From Trichoplusia ni (taxonomy: Eukaryota; Arthropoda; Insecta; Lepidoptera; Noctuidae): a stretch of DNA of 64,000 nt. The position numbers were made by a program, and so were the translations under genes. Positions 1 through 10,405 of the stretch are shown here, piece by piece; position 1 is the first letter of the stretch, and every line of letters starts with the position of its first letter. The notes under the pieces were generated by a model that did not search any database, had not been told where the DNA came from, and saw only the letters and a list, made by a program, of their open reading frames with translations. The stretch lies in contig NC_039480.1 of the NCBI RefSeq assembly GCF_003590095.1, positions 3,697,328-3,761,327 on the forward strand, written 5' to 3'.

Positions 1-92
1 TATAACAAGTCTAAATTGCCTTTGCTCTTATAATGAATAACTAGGGATATAGTGTTATTGTGTCAAAATACACAAATAGGAGAGAAAACTGT

Positions 93-149
93 TGGCCCCT
101 GCTTGGGCGCCAATACCAAATTTACCTAATGGCGCCCAAACAGGGGCCA
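93..149. repeat. Near-perfect 20-bp hairpin with tRNA-Lys primer-site-like arms
   Basis: TGGCCCCTGCTTGGGCGCCA (93-112) pairs with TGGCGCCCAAACAGGGGCCA (130-149) with a single mismatch around a 17-base loop. A third, single copy is at 333-355 (TTGGCGCCCAAACAGGGGCT). The arm resembles the 18-base complement of a tRNA-Lys 3' end used by many retroelements. Confidence 0.8.
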
Positions 150-431
150 TAGCTTTTTTTAACAATTCATGAATCAGAATGTAATTTAGATGTAATTCAT
201 GTAATTTTGTTTGATTTTATTCATACCACTTAATTCCTCTACAATCATATCCACGGAAAATGCTAAAGTGTAAATGGCCATGAGCTCAATAGCAAACATA
301 CCAAGGCCTGTGCATTATACTTAGTGCTCTTATTGGCGCCCAAACAGGGGCTAATACTACTCTTACTTAGCATCACAACATTTTTTTTTTTAGATTTTTT
401 CACATCACTCATAGGCAGATTATTTTCTCAC

Positions 432-898
432 CTGATTGCGGTGTAGCGTACACGACTATGAGGGCAGTTGCAAACATAGCGGAGAAGAACACCACAGTGA
501 GGCAGAGAGCGCGGCGCTGTGAACACACCGCGACCGGCGCGTCACGCAACTCCCGTGCTTCTCTCGCTTTATCCGTATCTGGGTAAAGACATAAACAATA
601 GCATCTTTCATAAGTATTCGCACTAATATTGAAAACAGGACTGCACGTATAGTAGTATCTTTCGTGCCGGGGAGAAAGGATTGTCCGATCGAATTACGTC
701 CGAATTAATTATATTAATTATTATTATGAGGACTTCAGACGGAGCAAAAAATAGGTATTTTGTAACGCTGAAAACTTCTGGTAGCGATACGTGGACAAGT
801 GGGTGTAGTTTGAGGCAAAGTATCTTCATAACAAAAGTAAAAAATATAACACACTTACCCGCCAAAAAGGCGACATCGTCAAGATCTTGATCCACCAT
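432..898 (-). CDS. Probable type II membrane M1 aminopeptidase, first two coding exons (partial)
   Basis: Coding segments are 898-859 (ATG in the context CGAAACATGG, donor GTAAGT) and 578-432 (acceptor TTACCCAG, donor GTGAGA); the phase-1 junction joins cleanly. The readable 62 residues are a charged, acidic cytoplasmic start (MVDQDLDDV), then CSQRRA and a hydrophobic stretch of about 22 residues (about residues 37-60) ending VVYATPQS. No cleavage site follows, so this is a signal anchor. A short acidic tail, a Cys-Ser-Gln-basic motif and one anchor match the N-termini of insect membrane-bound M1 zinc aminopeptidases, which trim peptides at their N-termini outside the cell or in the ER. The catalytic HEXXH domain would lie beyond the left edge, so identity rests on the anchor region alone. 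The gene continues leftwards out of the window. A non-coding 5' leader exon probably joins at the acceptor near 916. Confidence 0.5.
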
Positions 899-982
899 GT
901 TTCGCCAGGCAGCTGCTAAATAAACAGAACCAAATATTAGCTATTAGATAAGTACTAAATATTTCACTAATGTGTGTATGAA

Positions 983-1133
983 GGATTGCAATGCATTGCC
1001 ATACACCGACACAAAAATTCTAATGACGTAGCACGGCGGTTCAGGTTCAGTCAGTAAGAGTCAGACACTACACATTTCCTCCCCCGAGGGAGTGGGTGTC
1101 CATGAGGATTCCCCCGCCTTACCAAAAAGAAAA
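983..1133 (+). repeat. Dispersed repeat family F
   Basis: Holds GGATTGCAATGCATTGCCAT, ACGTAGCACGGCGGTTCAGG and CCCCCGAGGGAGTGGGTGTC and ends in an A-rich tail. Other copies are at 13392-13560, 14660-14808 and 31765-31908, always with the A-rich end on the right, as in a SINE-like element. Confidence 0.8.
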
Positions 1134-1313
1134 AGATATTTGACTAATAAAAATTTGTTTAGTCCATCAGGCAGGTTTAATATTTCATACGTATTTTTAC
1201 GTTATGTTATGTTTTGAGCCACCACTACCAAGGTTTTTATCTTTCTTCTTAATAATGTGATAAAAATGAAAAATATCTATTCAATGGTTTTGGGAAACCT
1301 TTCTAACGGATTC

Positions 1314-1478
1314 ATCATCATCATCCACAGCCTTTATCCTCCCACTGCTGGGCGTAGGCCTCCCCTTTCTCGTGCCAATATCTAAGGCCCTTTGCCAGCC
1401 TCATCCAGACTCGACCCGAGACCTTTAGTATGTCATCTCTCCATCTTGCTCCCGGACGACCGACGCTTCTTTTGCCTA
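1314..1478 (-). pseudogene. LINE 3' end (C-terminus of a reverse transcriptase ORF)
   Basis: The minus strand reads GRPGARWRDDI then LAKGLRYWHEKGEAYAQQWE and stops, followed by a GATGATGATGA tail: the C-terminus and 3' microsatellite of a common lepidopteran LINE. Short relatives of the same end are at 47853-47962, 59690-59765 and 40765-40818. Confidence 0.75.
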
Positions 1479-1500
1479 ACGGATTACTTATCTTGTTTTA

Positions 1501-1675
1501 TCGCCGATTTTTCAATCGCCAAACAACTTTTATTCGACGAATATGTTTGACGCTTTGACATCATCAGTTATCTTTTATCCGAGGAATAAATATGGCGACA
1601 TATTTTCTATACAAGAGCTGTCAAAACGTCAAACATATTCGTCGAATAAAAGTTATCTGGCGATTAAAAAATCGG
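1501..1675. mobile_element. MITE/foldback element with arms of about 60 bp
   Basis: The left arm TCGCCGATTTTTCAATCGCC...CGACGAATATGTTTGACG is repeated inverted on the right as CGTCAAACATATTCGTCG...GGCGATTAAAAAATCGGGC. It is short and non-coding. Confidence 0.75.
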
Positions 1676-1877
1676 GCCTTACCCAAATATTCTATAGTCC
1701 GGTTAGCTAATAGCTCTATATTAAAAGAATACAATGTTTACCTTTAGCTGATCCGTTTCTGTCGGCTTTGTACTTGCCGATCGGCTCCATCTGTATGCCG
1801 TCCATCTCACACCGACGACGGCATACCGATCACCACCTGCGAACAAAAACAGCAATGTATTACGACATGCGAAACGA

Positions 1878-2065
1878 CCATACAACCTCTAGACACCTAA
1901 TACTCAGTGTAATACTCCGAAACAATTCTGTCAACTATCTGAGGTGGAGGAAGCGGGGTCCTGCATTCTAATTGGAGCTCTCAAGGTCAACGTTAACGCG
2001 GAAGTGTTTCCGGCTCACGGTACTGGTCGAAACTAATTCTAATTGTTGAGTGTCGAGTGACGAGC
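1878..2065. repeat. Copy 1 of a roughly 190-bp repeat shared with 43103-43290
   Basis: Near-identical to the segment next to the orphan ORF at 43327-44166, but here without any ORF. It begins at CATACAACCTCTAGACACC and runs to GAGCGACCTGTATTC. Confidence 0.8.
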
Positions 2066-5000
2066 GACCTGTATTCTAAGTGTTTTTTCTGCACTATAGC
2101 AAAACAACGTATGCTGGGTGAGCTAGTATTTTATAAAATTCTTGTGTCACGTTGTACGAAATTGAACTCCTCCGAATCAGCTCGACCGATTCTCATGAAA
2201 TTTTGTGTGCATATTTGGTAGGTCTGACGGACACCATCTATTTTCATACACCCTTTATAACTTTTTTTCGCTTCTACTTATTTGTATATTATTATCAATA
2301 CAATGGTGCTGGGACAGTACCTAAGTATTAGTATAAATTATTAAGTATTTCATTTATTTATTTAAACTTTCATGTACAATTGTGGTACATAAGGTACTTA
2401 ATGCCGCAAGTCATTATCTACCAGTCAACATTTACTCACAATCAATATAAAAGTATATTAAGAAGCCAAAGCCATAAAAAACCTACTTTTAAAAACAAAA
2501 CTAACTTTTTCAGTAAAAATAAAAATGACGAAGGAAACCACCAAACAGCCACCCTTCGGTAAAAAAACTTCAAAAGACCCAGTAAAGGTATGGCAGTATA
2601 TTATTCAAAGAAACTGGAAAAGCAACTTTAAAACTTTCGCCTTAAAGTTCATAAATCCTTGACAAAAAAATCGACAGGATAAAATGAACGCACGTTTTCG
2701 ATTCTCTTTCAAACGATTATGTACTTTAAAACAGTAGACTTAAAGTCGGATTCTGGTAGTTACAAATACACTTTTTTAAATCAATGTTTTGTGGATATAA
2801 ATATGTGCTTTATGCGCAATATTTTTAAGGTATATTTTCGTATGTTACCCAAAAGCAATGCTGTATCATATTTGTGTGATAGAAGTGACTGCAAAGTGCT
2901 CTATGGACGTGGGAGGCTGTAAATAATCGTGTAAACGAGCCCTTGTCTATGGTTTCAGTTTGCACGCGCCATTTCAACACTGAAACTGTAAAAACATTGG
3001 GGGAGCAAATATGTACCTATAGGTAAGTCAGATATGGAAGTTATTTATGAGGGTTCCGTACCAAAAAGCTTGAAATAGAAGTTTATTGTCAAGACTCTCT
3101 CTTTCAGGGTTGTATGTCATGAACCGTGATTGCTATACAGTTTTTTGACAAATATTTATTTCTATTGCTACAGTAACAAAATAATAAACAAAATAGAAGA
3201 TTTATTTTAGGAGGCTACCATAGCGAGATACGTTTAGGAACTACGATTTTTATTTTTTCAAATAAGGAAATATTATCTAGACTGTTTAACAGAGTAATCT
3301 AGACTCATTATTATCGAATATTGTTTTTCATAATTTGCAATTACAAAAATATCAAACAAACACAAACAATAAAAATATCAAAAGAAAACAAAAAAAAAAG
3401 CATCTCAAAGGCAATTTTAATTTTAAAATTTCCCCAACGAAAACAAACTTCTATTAAAAAAGTATAAAGAGGCAAAGGCGTGGTACGCATTCAGCCAACC
3501 CCAAGTGCACTACACTGCGCGGTAATGACACCTTCATGGTTCCCTTCTCTATTTTTCCCGCGCTTTTCAACACGATTCCCTGTTGCCCTATTAAACGTCA
3601 AGACCTCTTGTCTATAGTTCTTTTATATAGCATTTGACATACATACAATATTATGACGAAAAATACATTTTTCAATACTAATATTATTGTTAAATCCAAG
3701 ATATATTTTTTTTGTCAACAATTATATGACAAAAAATACTTTTTTCTGATTTTAATATGATTGTTAAATACAAGATTTGTTTTTAATTACACCTGTCCCT
3801 TTGTCTGTAATTAAATCTTGCAAGTTAAAGATCGAATTCCCGGTTTCCGATTGAGATGACATTTTGCATGTGTATGTATATTGTGTGATCATGTAATATT
3901 ATGATGACATGGAGCTGATCTGATGCTGGAGCTGGAAGATATCAGCACCGGAATAAAACGACTGGATTGAGTAGAGCTGAAATGCTTTTTGTTGTTGTCT
4001 GCCGTATTTTAGGGAGCCGAACACAAATGGTTAATCCATAACTCTATAGCTTAGACTTGGCTATTGGAACATCTGTCAGTAACCACGCTATATCTCATGA
4101 TACGAAATTGGTACAGTTTTAATTTTCTCAGGTTGATGGGTGTTTCAAAAATCATAAATCCAAAGTCATTGATTCAAATTAGGCTACTAAGTAGCTCTTT
4201 TTGAAGGTCAGATTACATTGGACAGCACCCTGTTTCGCCCTCACCGCTTCCTAGCTTTTGCTGTGAGAGAAGAAACGGGAAACAGCCTTTTGCTACTATG
4301 ACAATAACGTATAAAAATCGTGGTTAAATAAAGATGGTTACAGTCATAATTTTGATGGGTGACCATTATTTTTTGTTGGTACGTTTTTCTTTAGCCAATT
4401 TATACGAAACCCTCAGTACCGCGAGAACGACTCGCACTTGACCGGTATTTTGCCTCCATCATTAATTTTTCTCCCCCCCAATTCCTGAACGTTTCGCCAA
4501 ACATTGAATTAAGATTCATTTTCAACTCCAGTAAGCAATTTCCGAACGACTAGACGGGAAATTGTCAATTTACTTTTTCCGAATGCAACTCCACAGACAA
4601 AAATATATCCCAATATTTTTGGTTATATCTTTCATAATATTATTTAATAATATATAACATACTTAACTTTTAATTAAAATGCTAACATTTTATCACGTAT
4701 CGTATTAGAATTGAATCACAAACATTCATTCACTGCTAAAAAAAACTGTTTCCAGTTAGACAAAAATTTTAAAATAAAAAAAAAAATGGAAATTTTTGAA
4801 AATTTGAATTTTATAGAAATGTTTTCCACAAGTGACGTGACTTTGACTTGTCAGTGCAGTAATTTTGACAACGACAGCGTTAGCGCTGCAGAGAAAATAA
4901 CAAGTCAAATATTTTATTCTTGAAAAACATAAATAGATAGGTACTTTATTTCCAAAACATAAAATTCCAACTTTCAACTGTCTATCACGGTTCACGAGAA

Positions 5001-6085
5001 AACAGCTTTATAAACAGGCGAAATACAAAAGATCCTTAGTAAAACAGAGTCCAGAGTTACCCTCTAAATACGGATCTCTAACAATATAACAACAGCAATA
5101 AAATTACAGACTTTTTGTTTATTGTTGAATTATCAACTTTTCTTCGCATAGGTCTATATTTTTTTCAGTTACTCTGTACAGACTAAATAAATACAGCCTA
5201 ATGTCAGAATTTTAAACCATAGTCGACAGATAGCTAAACACACCCTTGAAAAATTCTCAGGTGTGTCTTCCTCACGATGTTTTCCTTCGCCGTTTTTAGC
5301 AAGTGATATTTAATTTGTAATACGCACATGAAGTCAATACTTTCTTTAATCTTCCATTTTAGTCTACTAAGTCAAATTCACCGCGGAGTTTTCTTTTAAA
5401 TCATAATTATGATTGAACAATCTTTAAATGTAATTTTGAATCTAATTTAGATTGAAAACAAAGAAAAGAACTCAATTTAAAGTTAAAAAATGTAATTTAC
5501 TTCATTTTTTTTATTAAAATAGAAAATCTCGAGGTGTTTTCAAACATATATTGTGTTAAAGACAACAAATTGTATGTTTTCTTTGACTATGCGATGCGCC
5601 ATTTTTAATGCAAGCATATAATATGTTTACGCAAATATGGGTAAAGATTGTTATTTTAAAGATTTATTCTTTGATTTATACCAAGACAATGTATCTTCAT
5701 AGGTATAGAATTGAATAATAGTTTATTAGTAATAAGAAATATGGTAACAGCACAGCTATTTGAACATCAGACTTTATTTATGTTGCACATGCAGTAATAT
5801 AACTCGTGTATTATGTATTAATCGCGTGCAAGATAAAAATAGAAATGAGATTTACATCTTTAATTATAGCTAAGTACATAATATAATTAATTAAAAACTA
5901 CGTCACATTTTCTCAACATCGAAAACAAATAACTATTTAAAAACACGGCGTCCATCTTCTTTTATCACTTTTTAAATACATCTTAACTAGGCAAAGGAAT
6001 TATTACACATCCTATGTCAACATTCGATTCGATTATTCCGCAACCACTAGTGACGAAAAAAGCAAACGTCGTTAAAAAATCGAAC
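2066..6085. other. AT-rich, gene-free intronic stretch
   Basis: Probably the first intron of the leftmost gene. Only repeat scraps are seen: a Helitron tail near 2105-2160, a copy at 3831-3960 of the GGAGCTGATCTGATGCTGGA repeat (also 6735-6850, 8640-8730, 39385-39535, 44325-44480), and CTCAGGTGTGTCTTCCTCACG near 5260. No reading frame here looks coding. Confidence 0.5.
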
Positions 6086-6089
6086 TCAC

Positions 6090-6235
6090 CGATCGGTTTC
6101 TATTTTCCAGAATATTCACAATGATTTTTTAACACAGCACTTCTGAATTTATTTTTCGATATTATTTTATTTTCACAATACAAGAATGGCAGACGCGAAT
6201 CCACGTTGCTACCATGAGGGGTGTCGGAAAAATAA
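6090..6235 (-). promoter_or_regulatory. Candidate non-coding first exon/promoter of the minus-strand gene at 432-898
   Basis: Read on the minus strand, this segment ends with CCGATCG followed by a consensus donor GTGAGT (6089-6084). The adjoining stretch, 6200-6320, is more GC-rich and lacks the dispersed repeats seen elsewhere. The minus-strand coding exon at 898 is preceded by a splice acceptor (TTTATTTAG near 916), so an upstream leader exon must exist. This is the best donor I saw at a plausible distance, giving a first intron of about 5.2 kb. It is an inference without transcript support. Confidence 0.28.
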
Positions 6236-7299
6236 TGCGAGGGAAAATCGATTACCGGGTCCTCCTCGCGTGTGAGCGAGACGGGTAGATACGAAAGTGT
6301 AAAGGGGAGAAAGAGTGAGAGAATTTGTGATAGTGTGTGTGCGATGTTGAAGTCTTTTTGTTTGTGTGCGTTACATCCCGGTAAATAGGGTTCGTTTGTC
6401 GAGGGATACTATTTGTTCGAGTTTTCTTTACTCGAATAAACTAGTACTTATATTTTTAATTAATCCTTCGACCGGTTTTTTAACCTTAAGTCTGAATTGG
6501 ATACTGTATACAAAAGAAACTGTGCTTGTCTATTTCCCATTTGATATTTGTCTCTTTACAATCTTTACAATTTTATAAACCTTCTCTCCAATTACATAAA
6601 ATACTCTTTGAAGAGCTTTTAAGCTTGTTTCTTTTTCTGTTTAGTATGACTGCGGATATAACGATACGAGTCCAACGTGCCCAAACTCGATACGGTTGTG
6701 TCTTTATATTGAAGATCTTCTGTGACTATCTTTCAGCTCCATCATCAGATCAGCTCAGTGTCATGAATGTCATCATAATATTGTTTTGTCACGCAATATA
6801 CAGATGAAAGCAAAACTACAGCTTAATCGGAAACCGGGAAGTGGGTGAAATTTAACTAGAGACACGTGTAACAAATTAAATTGATAAAAAAATACTCTTC
6901 TAGTTTTCATAAAATTTGATAACGACTAAATCGACTTTTAATAGTAAAAAAATACTAATAGTGGTTTCTTTATAAAATATAAGAACAGAAATCGACTTTT
7001 AATACCAGCAACAAATACTCAAAAACTTTAAAAGAAAAGTTTCGTTCTAGAATTCTCACCTACAACTTATACAACGTGAGTTATAAGTGAGATACCAATA
7101 GTAGTCATCTAGTGTTGTCATTACATTTCATAGTATGTAGATCAGTAGGGATGAGGGTGCAGCATCCGCTTCACAATGCATCCCACTAAAGATTAGGTTA
7201 AGTTCGCAATGAGGGATGTTTGCGTATCAACTGGTTTTGTAACAATTAAATGATGCAATATAATATAATACTCACGCGTATTTTGTTTTAAGACGACTC

Positions 7300-7488
7300 A
7301 GTAAGGAGTTTTTATTATTCTGTCGCCGGGCGTTTCACAAATATACAAATCACATGCACAAAGACACCCAGACTCAGGACAAGTATTCGTGGATCACACA
7401 AATACTTGTCCTACGAGATCGAACTAAGACGTCGCGCTCAGTGGGTTTGGCGTGGTGACCTCAACCACTCGACTATCCGTGCAGTCGA
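7300..7488 (-). mobile_element. SINE family A (tRNA-derived)
   Basis: A minus-strand copy: tRNA-like head with GGTTGAGGTCACCACGCC and GTTCGATCTCGTAGG, then GGACAAGTATTTGTGTGATC and the tail ending in TTTGTGAAACGCC. It shares this structure with at least ten other copies here. Confidence 0.8.
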
Positions 7489-7671
7489 TCGGGATTGCCC
7501 GACTAGTTTTAGATGTGATGCGTCGGCTCATGATTAAGGACTCCGGTTGGGTTCGAAACTAGTTGGGCGATTACAAATTAAAATATTTGTGATCAAGTAT
7601 TCCTCATGATGATTTTTTTAATCGTTTCTCAGCAGTATCTTAGAATAAGTAATAGATTTAAAAAGTCTAAA

Positions 7672-7905
7672 AGCCCACGTTTTTAAATGTCACTCCATTC
7701 AAATTCTATCAAAATTGGTCCACTCGTTTTTATAGTTGTAAATTGCATTGTCATCGGCATTGAAGCTACCCTGAAAATTTCAGCCTGCTAGCTTATCGGG
7801 AAGTGCCTCAAAATTGAGTTACAAAAACCCAACCTGAACGACAAACATACAAACAAACAAGAAAGTGAGTGTATAAAAACGTTGAAAAAACACCCAAAAC
7901 TTTGA
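7672..7905 (+). repeat. Dispersed repeat family D
   Basis: CCCACGTTTTTAAATGTCAC at the left, AGCCTGCTAGCTTATCGGGA in the middle and TATAAAAACGTT at the right. Seven copies in the window (7672, 13786, 18658, 24640, 33768, 36702, 56645), both orientations, about 220-240 bp each. Confidence 0.85.
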
Positions 7906-8151
7906 AAAAGTCGTAGTAAAACTTCCTTGCATTAGGATCGAACCTGCAACCTCTTGCATGCAAAGCAATACAACGAACCACAAGTCCACGAAGACGCATG
8001 GCTATCTAACGTACAAGTAAAAACGGAATACGTCGAGAGGGTTGGCAGTGAGGGGATTAACACACCCTCTGGGGTGACGACAGGGGTTGTGACTTGCGAT
8101 AATGCCGTTTGGAAATTGGATAAACGTTTCTGCCATCTAGAAATTGTTTGA

Positions 8152-8620
8152 CTGGCCTGTTGGTCTAGTGGTTAGTGCCCTTGACTGCTATAACTGCGGT
8201 GGTAAGTTCGATCCCCACCCAGGATAAATGTTTGTGTGATGAGCATGATTATTTGGTCTGTGTCTGGGTGTAATCTATACTAATATATAAAGCTGAAGAG
8301 TTTGTTTGTTTGTTTGTTTGAACGCGCTAATCCCAGGAACTACTGGTCCAAATTAAAAAATTCTTTTTGTGTTGAATAGGCCATTAATCGAGGAAGGCTT
8401 TAGGCTATAAACCAGCACGCTGCGACTAATAGGAGCGAAGATACAAAGGAAAATGTGAAAAAAACAGGACGGGTATAAATCATAACTTATATCTTCTTCT
8501 ACCCACGGGAACGAAGTCGTGGGCAACAGCTAGTTTATGTATATTTTGTATGTATTTAGAGATATATAAGTATGTTTATCAGTTTCCTAGTACTCATAAT
8601 ACAAGCCTTTTTAGTTAGAG
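8152..8620 (+). mobile_element. SINE family B interrupted by a Helitron
   Basis: The head TGGTCTAGTGGTTAGTG plus GTTCGATCC are A- and B-box-like. The body breaks at 8273 and resumes at 8534 (TTTATGTATATTTTG...ATAAGTATGTTTATCAG). The copy at 33045-33275 shows the uninterrupted arrangement. Confidence 0.8.
8274..8533 (+). mobile_element. Helitron (Lep1-like), nested in a SINE
   Basis: Starts TCTATACTAATATATAAAGC after a host A and ends CAACAGCTAG before a host T, with no target duplication: the rule for Helitrons. It is 260 bp and non-autonomous. Confidence 0.88.
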
Positions 8621-9599
8621 ACTCACGCAGTCACACAATATACATACACATGCAAAATATCATCTCAATCGGAAACCGGGAAGTGAGTCTATAACTTGCA
8701 AGATTTGATTACAGGCAAAGGGACAGGTGATACTGAATAAGAGCTTGAAACATTACCACACCATCATACAAATTATTCACGTAAGTAGCTTTAATCTTTT
8801 AAGATCATAGGTAGATCAATTATTAATCTATGAAGGACAGTAATAGATGACCAACTTTTTTATTACCACAGAATGTAAATCGAAAGAAGTGGCAGTTATG
8901 TTACACAAGGCGCCGTAGTTAGGTGATATTGATCAACCTTATTTTATAGTAATAAACAGACAAGCTGTTGCCCGCGACTCCGTCTGCGTGGGTTTCAGTT
9001 TACACCCCGCGGTGGTTCCCGTTTCCGTGGATATGCTCGGATAATATGTAGCCTTAGAAAATCCCCCCCCCCTTTATTATTAGAAAAACCTTTGTTGGAC
9101 CTTTAGGAACATACAGTAAAAAAAGTAGACGTATTGGTTTATCTATTCTTGAGTATGGCGCTTACCAAAATTCATCTTTATTTTAGTAAATTCTTCATAA
9201 TTAACTACAAAATATTTGTCTTTCTATATTTTTGTCAATAAAGCTTAAGTGAGGTGAAAGCTCCCTTCCATCTTTTCTATATTCCGTGTTTATAACTTAC
9301 CCAAAAGCAACCACTGGCTAATCATTTATTTATCCGAGTGACCCGTTCAAAAATGCATGAGATTGACCCCAAAGATGGCGGCAGGTGAATAGGCCATATA
9401 TAACTTTTTGATTTTATGGAAACGCTCACGAGATAATATATTAGCCACACTTTTTTATTACTTAGGTGTTGCGAGGAATTAATAAGTAATTTTTTTAGCT
9501 AATGAATTAGTTGATTATATACCTTAACAAGTCTGTTTGCGGGTGTGAAAGAGTTATGCCACTTTTCGTTGTATATTGCTCTGTCACTCTTTTCGTCGT

Positions 9600-9785
9600 T
9601 ACAGGTAGTCAGAAGCTTGAAAAGTCTGACAATCAGTCTAACCAAGGGGTATCGTGTCGCCCAGGTAACTGGGTTGAGGAGGTCAGATAGGCAGTCGCTC
9701 CTTGTAAAACACCGGTACTTAGCTGAAACCGGTTAGACTGGTAGCCGACCCCAACATAGTTGGGAAAAGGCTAGGCCAATGATGA
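9600..9785 (+). repeat. Dispersed repeat family E
   Basis: ACAGGTAGTCAGAAGCTTGA, GGGTATCGTGTTGCCCAGGT-like core and TAGGCAGTCGCTCCTTGTAA, ending ACCCCAACATAGTTGGGAAA. Other copies: 26312-26410, 29940-30160, 36130-36335, 46078-46330, 47400-47645, 58070-58210, 59225-59375, 59925-60035, 63380-63645. Confidence 0.85.
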
Positions 9786-10405
9786 TTGCTCTGTCACTCT
9801 TTTACAATCATAATAATATTATTGAAATGAAACTACTTTTACGGATTTTTTCGCGGTTTAATTTTAGATTTTAGTTCCTGACCGAATAATATTACTTTGC
9901 TAGAGCATTCTCCTCCGAAACGACTGGAGAAGCCGTTAATTTGAATAAATATTATGTGTATATTTAGTAGGTCTTAGAATCGGCTTTCTATTTTTCATAA
10001 TTCTTATTTTTGATGTAACGAGAATGGGAATTTGAATGAGGATTTCTAGTGTCTGTTCCGACAACGGAATTCCTTGTTAAAATTAGTTTCACAACGTTTG
10101 CTGGGTCAGGTAATGGAACAATTTATTTAGCTAAAAATAAGTTAGGAAAATTAACAATAATAAATGAATACGATACGACAATTCAATATGAAATAATTAA
10201 AAATCAATGAAATGAAAAAATAATCTTGTTTCCTGGCAACGGTTTCTAGACGCAGTTTACAGTGTCAAACAAACGCACTGTCACTGTCAATATATTGGTA
10301 ATCCTTCACAAACGCCGTTGTTTGGTTTTCCGTGCGGTATCGCGCATTTTAACAAACAATATTTCGTGTATTTTCGGCTAATTAAAGCAAAGTGAACGTT
10401 TCATA

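Noticed and set aside
93..149. microRNA precursor
   Set aside because: The stem is only 20 bp with a 17-base loop, shorter than a usual pre-miRNA, and the arm recurs elsewhere singly; kept as a repeat finding.
4711..4995. Overlapping ORFs of 70 and 79 codons on both strands
   Set aside because: Low-complexity Lys/Phe/Asn composition from AT-rich DNA and no motif or neighbouring splice signal.
8152..8222. tRNA-like sequence with A and B boxes (also at 15425, 29390, 40025)
   Set aside because: Each is followed by a conserved non-tRNA body present in many copies, the cloverleaf is incomplete, and copies vary in anticodon region. These are SINE heads, not tRNA genes.
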